From assembly GCF_003122205.1 (NCBI RefSeq), contig NZ_QEYE01000007.1:1-64000 (forward strand): a stretch of DNA of 64,000 bases, read 5' to 3'. Both the position numbers and the translations under genes were made by a program. This document shows positions 26,992 to 35,038 of the stretch, in pieces; the first letter of the stretch is position 1; each line of letters starts with the position of its first letter. The notes under the pieces are model-generated. The model had not been told where the DNA came from and did no database searches. It saw only the letters and a list, made by a program, of their open reading frames with translations. This DNA is from Maritimibacter sp. 55A14. Its GTDB lineage: Bacteria; Pseudomonadota; Alphaproteobacteria; Rhodobacterales; Rhodobacteraceae.

Positions 26992-28323
26992 TCAGCCTTC
27001 CCGGAAGGCCAGGTCAAGCTGGTCGGAGAGCGGCTTGGTCAGGTAGCTCAGCACCGACCGCGCGCCGGTCTGCATGAAGGCCTGCACAGGCATCCCCGGC
27101 ACCAGGTGGACCGCACCCAGCCGTTCCAGCTCCTCGGGCGGCAGGACAAGCTGCACCCGGTAATAGGCGCGTCCCGTCGCCGGGTCCTTCACCGTGCTGG
27201 GCGAGATACCCGCGAGCGAGCCGTAAAGCACGGGCGCGGTCTTCATGTCGAAGGCCGGGAACTGCACCTTGGCTCTCTGGCCGACGAATATCTGGTCGAT
27301 GGAGTTGGGATCGACCCGGACCTCGAACTCCACCCCTTCGGAAACCGGCACGATCTGGAGGATGGTGGCTTCGGGCGCCACCACCCCGCCCACGGTCGAG
27401 ACCTGCAATTCGTGGATGATCCCGTTCGCCGGGGCCAGGATATCCACTCGCTCCAACTGCTTCTCGATGGTCACGATCTCCAGGATCAGCTCTTCGTGGC
27501 GGCTGGTGACCTCGCGCAGTTCGGTGACCACCTGTTCCTTGAACTCCCGGTCTGACTGCAGGATTTCAAGCTGCGTGTCGCGAATCGAATTCTGGATGCG
27601 CGCCAGCGTGGACTGGTGTTCCGCCAACTCGCCCAGCAGCGACGCCTGCGCGCGCTGCAACTCCAAAACCTGGCTCTCGCGCGCCAGCCCCTGCGCGTTC
27701 AGGTTTCGCGCGCTCTGCAATTCCTTCTCGATGAATTTGAGCTGGTTGCGCTTCGACTCGATCTGCCCCTCGACGCCGGAGATCTGGTTGCCGAATTGCA
27801 GGATGCGCTCCTTGAGCTGCTCCTCGCGGCCGCGCTGCACCTCGCGGCGGGTCTCGAAAATCTCCTCCTGCCCGGCATAGTGCCGGTCCAGCGACAGCCC
27901 CTCCACATGCTCCGAGGCGTCGGTCTTGCGCGGCACACTCTCCAGGCCCAGATACTCGGCCTCCAACCGGCTCTCATGGGCGATGGTCGCGGCCAGCCGC
28001 TTGCGCAGGATGTCGCGGTTGATGCGCAGGAGCGTCGGGTCGAGCCTCATCAGCAGATCGCCGGTCTCGACCACGTCGCCGTCCTTCACCCGGATCTCGG
28101 CCACCACGCCGCCATCGAGGCTCTGCACCACTTTCGGCTTGCCGCGCACCACCGCCTGACCCGAGGCGATGACCGCCCCGTTGATCAGCGTGAAATGCGC
28201 CCAGCCCACCAGCACCACCATCAGCAGCAGGCTGCCGACCACGGTGATCCGCGCCGGTCCCGTCAGCCCGGTCCGCGCGCCGGGCGCGTCGGGGGCGGGT
28301 CTGGCCTTGCGCTTGCGGATCAT
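26992..28323 (-). CDS. type I secretion membrane-fusion protein (HlyD/PrtE family)
   Basis: 443 aa; start in an ATGA overlap with the ABC exporter gene. One N-terminal membrane helix (about residues 25-48), then 'GQAVVRGKPKVVQSLDGGVVAEIRVKDGDVV' region (barrel-sandwich/lipoyl half), a long coiled coil (about residues 100-300) with 'ARESQVLELQRAQASLLGELAEHQ', and the second lipoyl half 'ILAPANGIIHELQVSTVGGVV'. The C-terminus 'PGMPVQAFMQTGARSVLSYLTKPL' is the classic HlyD/PrtE ending. It links the inner-membrane exporter to an outer-membrane channel. Candidate cargo: the beta-helix/LamG protein at 8888-11083. Confidence 0.93.
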   Translation of the reverse strand: MIRKRKARPAPDAPGARTGLTGPARITVVGSLLLMVVLVGWAHFTLINGAVIASGQAVVRGKPKVVQSLDGGVVAEIRVKDGDVVETGDLLMRLDPTLLRINRDILRKRLAATIAHESRLEAEYLGLESVPRKTDASEHVEGLSLDRHYAGQEEIFETRREVQRGREEQLKERILQFGNQISGVEGQIESKRNQLKFIEKELQSARNLNAQGLARESQVLELQRAQASLLGELAEHQSTLARIQNSIRDTQLEILQSDREFKEQVVTELREVTSRHEELILEIVTIEKQLERVDILAPANGIIHELQVSTVGGVVAPEATILQIVPVSEGVEFEVRVDPNSIDQIFVGQRAKVQFPAFDMKTAPVLYGSLAGISPSTVKDPATGRAYYRVQLVLPPEELERLGAVHLVPGMPVQAFMQTGARSVLSYLTKPLSDQLDLAFREG

Positions 28324-30071
28324 ATCTGCCTCCCGGTCTTGAAGGGCGTGGCCACGGATTTGGGTTCCACCTGCGGCGCGGGCTGGTTGCCGAAGGCTTT
28401 CTCCTTGTCACCGAACTGCGCCACCCGGCCCTTGTGCAGCACCATGATCTTGTTTACCGCCGCGATGGCGCTGGGACGGTGGGCCATCACCACCACCACG
28501 CTGCCCATCGCGCGCAGGGTCTGGATCGCCTCCGACAGCGCATCGTCGCCATTGGCGTCGAGGTTGGAATTGGGCTCGTCCAGCACGATCAGCGTCGGGA
28601 TGCCATAGATCGCGCGCGCCAGGCCGAGTTGCTGTATCTGCCCGCTGGAAAGCGGCTGCTTGTGATCCCCGATCCTCGTGGCATAGCCGTCCGGGAAACT
28701 CAGGATCATCTCGTGCACGCCGGCGATCTTCGCCGCCTCGATCACCTTCGCGTCGGTAGCGTCCGCATCGAACCGCGCGATGTTCTCGGCGATGGTGCCC
28801 GGCAGCATCTCCAGCGTCTGCGGCAGATAGCCGATATGGCGGCCCAGGTCCCTGGGCACCCATTGGTCGAGCGTCGCGCCATCCATCCGCACCTCGCCCG
28901 CGTCCGGCTGCCACACGCCCACCAGGCAGCGCCCCAGGCTCGACTTGCCCGCCGCGCTCTGGCCGATCACCCCCAGCCCGTCGCCGGGCGAGAGCGCGAA
29001 TGTCACCTGATCGAGGATACGCACCCGCCCCTGCCCGTTCATCCGGTCGGGCATCAGCTTGGTCAGCCCCTTGACCTTGATTTCGCCCTTGGGCGGCGGC
29101 AGCGCGATGCGCGGCTTCTCCGCCGGCATCGCATCGAAGGCCGCCTTCAGCCGCTTGTGCGCATCCAGCCCGCGCGCAATCGCACGCCATTGCCCGATCA
29201 CCTGATCGACCGGCGCCAGCGCCCGGCCCGCGATGATCGAGGCCGCGATGATCGCACCCGGCGTGATCTCCTGATTCAGCGCCAGGAAGGCGCCCAGCGT
29301 CAGCAGCGCCGATTGCAGCAGCATCCGGAAGGAGCGCGAGAAGGAGGCGAAGACCTCGGTCCGGTCGCCGGCCTCCTGCCCCTTGGCCATCGCCGCGTCA
29401 TGCTGGCCGCGCCACCGTTCCACCACCGCATCCAGCATCCCCAGCGTCATCACCGATTCGGCATTGCGCCGGGTCTTCTCTATGAAATCCCGGTCGGCGC
29501 TGTCGCGCGCCATCGCCTCGGACATGTCGCCGCGCGTCGTCACCTGGTTGAGCACCGCCGCGATCACCACCACCGACGCGCCGGCCACCGTCAGGTAGCC
29601 AAGCCAGGGATGGATGAAGAAGACGATTATCAGGAAGATCGGGATCCAGGGCAGATCGAACAGCCCCACGATCGCGGGCCCCGAGATGAAGCTGCGCGTC
29701 GCGGCCAGGTCGCGGACCGGATGGTGGGGGTTGTCCTCGCGTTCGACGCCGGCGCGGATCCAGTAGCCCATCGCCTCATCGCCCACCAGCTTGTCCAGCC
29801 GGTAGCTCGCCCGCGACAGCAGCCGGGACCGCAGGAACTGGTAGAAGCCCAGGAAGGCATAGAGCACGACCACGATGATGAAGAGGCCCTGCAACGTCGC
29901 CACCGAGCCGCTGCCCAGCACCCGGTCGTAGATCTGGAGCATGTAGATCGGCCCGGTCAGCATCAGCAGGTTGATCGCCGCGCTGACCAGACCGACGATG
30001 ATGATCGTCTTGCGCATCCCCCGCAGCGCATCGGTATAGGGGTTGGGCGCATGTTCGCTGCGCTTTTTCAT
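28320..30071 (-). CDS. type I secretion ABC exporter (PrtD/PrsD-like)
   Basis: 583 aa from ATG 30071, which has AGGGA 5 nt upstream. The N-terminal membrane domain carries about six helices, with 'ILMLTGPIYMLQIYDRVL'-like 'LLMLTGPIYMLQIYDRVLGS' (residues about 36-55), diagnostic of the PrtD/HlyB-short family without a C39 peptidase. The ATPase has Walker A 'GQSAAGKSS', signature 'LSSGQIQQL' and Walker B 'LIVLDEPNSNLD'. The A-for-S/C and SSG-for-SGG variants are common in this subfamily. It energises one-step export of proteins with a C-terminal signal. In rhizobia the equivalent PrsD/E exports exopolysaccharide glycanases. Confidence 0.93.
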   Translation of the reverse strand: MKKRSEHAPNPYTDALRGMRKTIIIVGLVSAAINLLMLTGPIYMLQIYDRVLGSGSVATLQGLFIIVVVLYAFLGFYQFLRSRLLSRASYRLDKLVGDEAMGYWIRAGVEREDNPHHPVRDLAATRSFISGPAIVGLFDLPWIPIFLIIVFFIHPWLGYLTVAGASVVVIAAVLNQVTTRGDMSEAMARDSADRDFIEKTRRNAESVMTLGMLDAVVERWRGQHDAAMAKGQEAGDRTEVFASFSRSFRMLLQSALLTLGAFLALNQEITPGAIIAASIIAGRALAPVDQVIGQWRAIARGLDAHKRLKAAFDAMPAEKPRIALPPPKGEIKVKGLTKLMPDRMNGQGRVRILDQVTFALSPGDGLGVIGQSAAGKSSLGRCLVGVWQPDAGEVRMDGATLDQWVPRDLGRHIGYLPQTLEMLPGTIAENIARFDADATDAKVIEAAKIAGVHEMILSFPDGYATRIGDHKQPLSSGQIQQLGLARAIYGIPTLIVLDEPNSNLDANGDDALSEAIQTLRAMGSVVVVMAHRPSAIAAVNKIMVLHKGRVAQFGDKEKAFGNQPAPQVEPKSVATPFKTGRQI

Positions 30072-30191
30072 CGTCCCTCGCATTCCTTGCTCGCGCGGCC
30101 GCCAGTGGCGATGCGGCCCGCGCGGCCTCTCCATCTGTCATCCGCGACACGATTCCCAGCCCGATCTGGCTGCCTCGGCCCCATCGGCTGA

Positions 30192-31463
30192 TTACGGCTC
30201 ATCGAACATCCCCGGCTCCAGTTCTTCCCAGAAGGCGAAGATCGCCGTGGCGTTCAGCCCCGAGGCCCAGCCGTGGCGGCGGAAATCCTCGCGCTCCAGA
30301 TCGCCCTCGAGCTGCGACAGGAACAGCCTTCGGTCGGCGTCGCGCTGCGTCGGGTTGCGTGCCTCGGCCACCTCGCGCACCCGCGCCAGCCGCCGCGCCC
30401 GCGCGCCCCGCTCGCGCGCGATCTCGGCCTCGCGCGCGGCCTCCGCTTCATCGCGTGCCTCGGCCTCGGCGCGGCGTTCGGCAAGCCGCGCGGCGGCCTC
30501 GGGCGACGGCTCCGGCGCGGCGGCCTTCGCCTCGTAGCCGTCGCGGATCGCCGCCGTCAGATAGCGCACCGGGCTTTCGACATCCTTTTGCCCGGCCACG
30601 TAGTCGAGCTTGTCGGCCACGTAGCCCTCGCCATGTTCGGCGATCCATTGCCGCGCCAGCCGGTCGCTGACCCCCAGCGCTACTAGCCGCTTGTAGGTCG
30701 CGGCGTTGCGCACCCCCTCGCCATCGTCGATGTCGAACATCGCAAGCTGCGGGTTCTCGCGGATCAGGAACCGGATATCCGTCACCGCCCTGCCCTTCTT
30801 GCGCACCTCCGGCGTCACCTCGATATTCGACGTCTTGTTGACCTCGGCCACCGCCGGTTTGATGATCTTGGCGTTGAGATGCTTGTAGGTCTCGTAATAG
30901 GCGCTGCCATCCACCCCCATCAGCCGGCGAAACAGCTCCAGCGGCCACCACCCGGTGGAGCCGGTGCGCACGAAGCGATAGCAGTTCTCGTAGAGCGCCA
31001 GCGCATGCCCGCTGGTGAACCGCCGCTGGATGTTGAGATTGATCAGCGCGAAGACCTTGGGGTCGTGCAGCTTCTCGGCCAGCGCCGGCGAATAGGCGTA
31101 TTCGCAGACCCCGCCCTTCAGCTTGGCATAGGAGAGCAGCGCGCTGACGCCCCATTCCTGCTTGCCCGCCTCGTCGAGCATGTCCCATTCCGCCACCGTC
31201 TCCGCCAGGCTGCGGAGCGAGGCTTTCAGCGTCTCCATGTCGTTGGAGTTGTAGCCGATCATCAGGCAGAGCGTGCGCGCGTCGATGGAATGGCTCTGCC
31301 GCGTGGTCAGGCTGTCATAGGCGTTGAGGAGGAGGACGTTCGAAAGTTTCCGCTGCAAGAGCGTCAGCTTGCCGGAAACGTGGATCGCGGCCACGTGCTT
31401 TTTCACCGATGACCGCTTCAGCGCCCCTGTCAGCGCCGCACGGGAAACACCCGCCTCGCTCAT
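30192..31463 (-). CDS. repA: plasmid replication initiator (RepA, Rep_3-like)
   Basis: 423 aa from ATG 31463 (AGAGGG upstream). Residues about 10-260 contain two predicted winged-helix domains, with 'ALTGALKRSSVKKHVAAIHV', 'SGKLTLLQRKLSNVLLLNAYD' and 'SGHALALYENCYRFVRTG', as in Rep_3/RepB iteron-binding initiators. The last 120 residues are Ala/Glu/Arg-rich and probably coiled-coil, and end in an acidic tail. It should bind the 22-bp iterons in the intergenic region to open the origin. An inverted repeat of the same core overlaps its promoter region, implying autoregulation. Divergently oriented to parAB, the arrangement seen for RepA-type roseobacter replicons. Confidence 0.88.
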   Translation of the reverse strand: MSEAGVSRAALTGALKRSSVKKHVAAIHVSGKLTLLQRKLSNVLLLNAYDSLTTRQSHSIDARTLCLMIGYNSNDMETLKASLRSLAETVAEWDMLDEAGKQEWGVSALLSYAKLKGGVCEYAYSPALAEKLHDPKVFALINLNIQRRFTSGHALALYENCYRFVRTGSTGWWPLELFRRLMGVDGSAYYETYKHLNAKIIKPAVAEVNKTSNIEVTPEVRKKGRAVTDIRFLIRENPQLAMFDIDDGEGVRNAATYKRLVALGVSDRLARQWIAEHGEGYVADKLDYVAGQKDVESPVRYLTAAIRDGYEAKAAAPEPSPEAAARLAERRAEAEARDEAEAAREAEIARERGARARRLARVREVAEARNPTQRDADRRLFLSQLEGDLEREDFRRHGWASGLNATAIFAFWEELEPGMFDEP

Positions 31464-31520
31464 ACTGCTGCCCTCTGTCTCTTGGCGCTCTTGGTGGCGC
31501 GAGCGCATGGTCTCAGAAAA

Positions 31521-31551
31521 GGCACCCGCGCTCAAGTCTTTTGCGGGTGCC
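31521..31551. promoter_or_regulatory. inverted repeat upstream of repA (likely RepA operator)
   Basis: Arms GGCACCCGC (31521-31529) and GCGGGTGCC (31543-31551), perfect over 9 bp. Both contain the iteron core CGGGTGCC in opposite orientations, about 60-90 bp upstream of the repA start. Iteron plasmids commonly repress rep through Rep dimers bound to such an inverted pair. Confidence 0.6.
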
Positions 31552-31711
31552 GGTGCTCCGGCCCTCCGGACTCCCGTAGACGGGTACCTATACACCCCCT
31601 GCCCTGCCTGTTGCCGACCCACGCCTTGCAAAGCGCGCACTCTTGGGACTCCGTTAGGCGTTTTTCGGCCGAATCGGGCGCTGAAATGCGTGTTTTCGGG
31701 CCTCCCGGAGT

Positions 31712-31821
31712 CGGGTTCCCGCGCTCCCGCATCCGGGTACCGATGCTCCCGTAAACGGGTACCGATGCCCCTGCAAACGGGTGCCCTTCAGCCCGGAAAC
31801 GGGCACCGAAGGATGGCTAAC
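31712..31821. repeat. iterons: five direct repeats with exact 22-bp spacing
   Basis: The core CGGG begins at 31712, 31734, 31756, 31778 and 31800, a constant 22-bp step (about two helical turns). The best-conserved unit is CGGGTACCGATGC followed by YCCBGYAAA; the outer copies are more degenerate. Flanked on the right by the AT-rich segment. This phasing is the hallmark of Rep-binding iterons. Confidence 0.85.
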
Positions 31822-31924
31822 CGATTGACAATACAAGATGAATTATTGCCAAAGATCTCAAAGAGTCCTAAAGATTCTACATCTTTACGTCGTGTTCTCC
31901 TGTCGATTTCATTGGCTTTTTCAG

Positions 31925-31942
31925 GGTTTCGCACGCGAAACC
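31925..31942. promoter_or_regulatory. parS-like palindrome 1
   Basis: GGTTTCGCACGCGAAACC: 8-bp arms around a 2-nt centre, extended by one more base pair on each side. Lies at the edge of the origin, 119 bp before parA. Same sequence as 34569-34586. Confidence 0.7.
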
Positions 31943-32060
31943 CCTGTCGCTTTGCCCGTTCGGGACCGCCTCCGATAAGGGATTCACTCAGCGCACAAGA
32001 TGTGCGATGTTTCCCGGTACAAGCACCGAAACAGGCGACATGACCTGAGGTATCGAGCAT

Positions 32061-33485
32061 ATGACCAGAAAACCCGACCAGACCCTGCCCCCCTATCTCA
32101 ATCTCGACCCGGAGAAGGCGGCGCAGAAGCTGGGACAACCTATCGACACCGCCCGATTCGCAAAAGCCGCCGCGTTCTGCGGCCGCGGGCGTGACGACCT
32201 CGCCCGCCGCGGCTATGCGCCCGACGGCCGCAAGCGGCTGCGCAAGTTCTCCACCTGGGAGATCTGCCGCTACCTGATCCCGGTTGCCCCCGCCCATCTG
32301 CGGCGGGTGCTCAAGACCCATCCCGACCTGCCGCAGGGCGAAGGCTCCGGCGGGTCCAAATGGTTCACGCTGGAGGACGTGCTGGCGCTGCGCGACCACT
32401 TCGCCGAGGAAGGCGTCAGCACCAAAGAATACCGCCCCTACCGGCCGAAGGGTCTGCCCGCCAAGGTCGCCGCCGTGGCGAATTTCAAGGGCGGCGTCGG
32501 CAAGACCTCGACCTGCGCCCATCTGGCCATGTCCGCCGCGCTCGACGGCTACCGCGTGCTGGTCATCGACCTCGACAGCCAGGGCTCCATGACCTCGATC
32601 ATGGGCGGCACCGTGCCCGACGAATGGCACACGGTCTTTCCGCTGATGGCCAAGGACTACGCCACCCATCTGAGCCAGGAGAATGAGGTGCGCGCCGCCC
32701 GCGGCGAGCCCCCCCTGCCCCTCGACGAGACCCTGACCGAGGCGCTTTCGATCACCGCGGCGGATGTTATCCAGAAGACCCACTGGCCCAATATCGACCT
32801 GATCGGCGCGCAGCTCAATCTCTACTGGGCCGAGTTCCAGGTGCCGGTCTGGCGGATGGGCCTGCGCAACTGGCCGCTCTGGGACGCGCTGACGGGGTTC
32901 CTGGAGCGCGAGGGCGTGCTCGACGCCTACGATATCGTGCTGCTGGATACGCCCCCTGCCCTCGGCTACCTGACCATCAACGCGCTGGCCGCCGCCGACA
33001 TCCTGCTGGTGCCGCTCGGCGCGAGCTTCCTGGAGTTCGATTCCACCGGCCGCTTCTTCGACATGCTCTATTCGACCTTCGCCTCCATCGAGGATGGCGA
33101 GAACGCTGCGCGCCGCCGCGCCGGGCTGCCCGAGATGCGCTTCGAATGGGATGTGGTGCGCGCGCTCATCACCCGGTTCGACGCCAACCAGCAGACCGAT
33201 CTGGCCAATGTCATCCAGGCTTATCTGGGCGATTTCATGAACGCCTACCGGCAGGATTACACCGCGCTGGTGGGTCAGGCGGGCGAGCAGGTGAACGGCA
33301 TCTACGAGGCTGATTACCGGGACTTCAACCGCGACACCTATGCCCGCGGGCGCGAGGCGTTCGACCGCACCTATGCGGAGTTCAAGGAGATTCTGATCGG
33401 CGCCTGGTGGCGCGATCAGCAGATGCAGGAACAGGAAGCGCAGGAAGCACAGGAGGCCGGTCATGGCGAAGCGCAGACGGCTTGA
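32061..33485 (+). CDS. parA: ParA-family partition ATPase
   Basis: 474 aa. The deviant Walker A 'NFKGGVGKTST' (residues about 141-151), 'VIDLDSQGSMTSIMG' and 'VLLDTPPALGYLTINAL' define a ParA ATPase. The roughly 130-residue N-terminal extension, with 'CGRGRDDLARRGYAPDGRKRL', resembles the MerR-like HTH of large (type Ia) plasmid ParA proteins, which repress their own operon. A C-terminal Gln/Glu-Ala tail follows. Transcribed divergently from repA; overlaps parB by 23 bp. It forms a nucleoid-bound gradient that moves ParB-parS complexes. Confidence 0.93.
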   Translation: MTRKPDQTLPPYLNLDPEKAAQKLGQPIDTARFAKAAAFCGRGRDDLARRGYAPDGRKRLRKFSTWEICRYLIPVAPAHLRRVLKTHPDLPQGEGSGGSKWFTLEDVLALRDHFAEEGVSTKEYRPYRPKGLPAKVAAVANFKGGVGKTSTCAHLAMSAALDGYRVLVIDLDSQGSMTSIMGGTVPDEWHTVFPLMAKDYATHLSQENEVRAARGEPPLPLDETLTEALSITAADVIQKTHWPNIDLIGAQLNLYWAEFQVPVWRMGLRNWPLWDALTGFLEREGVLDAYDIVLLDTPPALGYLTINALAAADILLVPLGASFLEFDSTGRFFDMLYSTFASIEDGENAARRRAGLPEMRFEWDVVRALITRFDANQQTDLANVIQAYLGDFMNAYRQDYTALVGQAGEQVNGIYEADYRDFNRDTYARGREAFDRTYAEFKEILIGAWWRDQQMQEQEAQEAQEAGHGEAQTA

Positions 33486-34569
33486 AGCCCCCTCGGCCGA
33501 TGAGCTGAAGGAACTGGAGGAAGGTTTCGCGCGCGAAACCCCGCATCGCGACCCGATGGATTTGCGCCCGCCGCCCATCGCGCAGGTGGCCGGGGACGCC
33601 GCCGCCCACGCCACCGCCGGATCGGTGGAGGACCGCACCGCGCAGGCCCGGGACGCCGCCGATGCAGGGCGCTTCCGCGCGGCGGCCGAGAAGGGGCTGA
33701 TCCTGCGTGAGCTGCCGGTCGCCGAGATCGTGGCCGACGAGCTGACCCGCGACCGCATCGCGATGGACCCCGCCGAGATGGCCGAGCTGAAAAGCTCCAT
33801 CGCCGCACATGGGCTGCGTCTGCCGGTCGAGGTCTTCGAGTTGCCCGAGCCTGACGCCGGCCGGCATTACGGTCTGATCTCCGGCTATCGGCGGCTGGCC
33901 GCGGTCCAGGCGCTGCACGCGGAAACCGCCGATGCCGCCTATGCCACGATCCGGGCGCTGGTCCGGCGGCATACGGGCATCACCGCGGCCTATGTCGCGA
34001 TGGTCGAGGAGAACGAGGTCCGCGCCGATCTCAGCCAGTACGAGCGCGGGCGCATCGCGGTTCTGGCCGCCGGGCAGGGCGCCTATGACGGGGTCGAGGC
34101 GGCGGTGGACGGGCTCTTTTCCTCGGCCTCTAAGGCGAAGCGGTCGAAGATCCGCAGCTTCGCGCTGATCCACGAAGAACTTGGCGACATGCTGGCCTTT
34201 CCCACCCAGCTCAGCGAGCGCAATGGGTTGCGGCTGGCGCAGGCGCTCCGGGTCGGGGCGGGGCCGGAACTGCGCGGCGTGCTGGCAAGCGGGCAGGGCA
34301 CCGGGCCGGAGGAGGAATGGACACTAATGGAGCCGCTCATCCGCCGGGCCGAGGTCGCGGCGCGCGATCCCAGCCGCGGCGGCCGCCCGAAATCGGCCCC
34401 CGTCCAGACCGAACGCCACGGGCGTATCGCGCTGGCCAACGGCATGGCGATCGAGAAACAGGTGGACGATCGCGGCTATGCCATCCGCTTCTTCGGCGAG
34501 GCCGTGGACAGCGACCTGCTCGACACCGTCATGGCCGAAATCCAGCGCCTGCTGGAGCCGGTGGACTAG
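33463..34569 (+). CDS. parB: ParB-family partition protein
   Basis: 368 aa, start inside the end of parA. The CTPase/ParB N-terminal domain shows 'IAMDPAEMAELKSSIAAHGLR' region, 'LISGYRRLAAVQAL' (GERRxRA-like motif with Tyr for Glu) and 'VEENEVRADLSQYERG' (ENxxR motif). A central HTH follows ('KIRSFALIHEELGDML', 'LSERNGLRLAQAL'), and the last 50 residues likely dimerise. It should bind the GGTTTCGC-type palindromes, one of which is located inside its own coding sequence near codons 21-26. Followed by a strong terminator. Confidence 0.9.
   Translation: MAKRRRLEAPSADELKELEEGFARETPHRDPMDLRPPPIAQVAGDAAAHATAGSVEDRTAQARDAADAGRFRAAAEKGLILRELPVAEIVADELTRDRIAMDPAEMAELKSSIAAHGLRLPVEVFELPEPDAGRHYGLISGYRRLAAVQALHAETADAAYATIRALVRRHTGITAAYVAMVEENEVRADLSQYERGRIAVLAAGQGAYDGVEAAVDGLFSSASKAKRSKIRSFALIHEELGDMLAFPTQLSERNGLRLAQALRVGAGPELRGVLASGQGTGPEEEWTLMEPLIRRAEVAARDPSRGGRPKSAPVQTERHGRIALANGMAIEKQVDDRGYAIRFFGEAVDSDLLDTVMAEIQRLLEPVD
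33523..33540. promoter_or_regulatory. parS-like palindrome 2 (inside parB)
   Basis: GGTTTCGCGCGCGAAACC, a perfect 18-bp palindrome within the fifth line of parB codons (encoding Gly-Phe-Ala-Arg-Glu-Thr). Differs from copies 1 and 3 only at the centre. Confidence 0.7.
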
Positions 34570-34586
34570 GTTTCGCACGCGAAACC
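34569..34586. promoter_or_regulatory. parS-like palindrome 3
   Basis: GGTTTCGCACGCGAAACC beginning at the last base of the parB stop codon; an extra half-site GTGCGAAAC follows at 34591-34599. Identical to palindrome 1. Confidence 0.7.
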
Positions 34587-34603
34587 ACCCGTGCGAAACG
34601 AAC

Positions 34604-34632
34604 AAGGGGCGGCGCGAATGGCGCCGCCCCTT
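34604..34632 (+). terminator. Rho-independent terminator after parB
   Basis: Perfect 12-bp stem AAGGGGCGGCGC / GCGCCGCCCCTT with a 5-nt loop, 35 bp after parB. Symmetric A/T ends mean it could also act on the opposite strand, downstream of the small frame at 34654-34773. Confidence 0.8.
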
Positions 34633-34653
34633 CGTATTCGATCCAGGTAGATG

Positions 34654-34773
34654 TCAGGCGGCTTTGCGCGGCCCCCGAGCCGCAATCCGCGCGGGCACGG
34701 CAATCGCCAGCGGCGCAGTCCCAACGCGACAAGCCAGAAGCGCCAGTCGCCGCAAACCGAATATGTAAATCAT
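34654..34773 (-). CDS. possible small hydrophobic protein (39 aa)
   Basis: ATG 34773 is preceded by GGGGAGTGGAGC, a good ribosome-binding site. The peptide begins 'MIYIFGLRRLALLACRVG' and continues 'TAPLAIAVPARIAARG', giving one amphipathic-to-hydrophobic helix with a basic C-terminus. It ends 21 bp before the bidirectional parB terminator. No homolog is recognised and coding potential is unproven. The surrounding 34773-35038 region contains nothing else supported. Confidence 0.3.
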   Translation of the reverse strand: MIYIFGLRRLALLACRVGTAPLAIAVPARIAARGPRKAA

Positions 34774-35038
34774 GCTCCACTCCCCACTCTCGTCCAACTG
34801 GACCGGCGCGTCCGCATTCTTGCGTGTCGCGGCGGTCGGCCAATCCGGCACGGACACCCTATACCAGTGACGGAGTGTTCCAGCCTGCCACGATCTTGTC
34901 AAAATCTTCCGGGATTCGGCATCCTTGGGTGGTACCGTGTTGCGAACTCTGATGCGGTAAGAGGGTGTGGCCCGCACTGTACCCAATCGGGAAACGGAGC
35001 CCGGAATCCTGCGAATCCTTTCCCGGTTGCGACGGGCG

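Larger units (their letters stand above)
31464..32060. other. replication origin region (oriV) between repA and parA
   Basis: 597 bp without genes. From left to right: repA leader, an inverted repeat at 31521-31551, single iteron-like words at 31544 and 31581, a phased iteron array at 31712-31821, an AT-rich stretch (about 31815-31920) suitable as DNA-unwinding element, and a parS-like palindrome at 31925-31942. I see no perfect DnaA box. Confidence 0.8.

Noticed and set aside
30192-34569. repABC operon
   Set aside because: The initiator is divergent from parAB and unrelated to RepC in motifs; this is a RepA-type module, not a repABC cassette.
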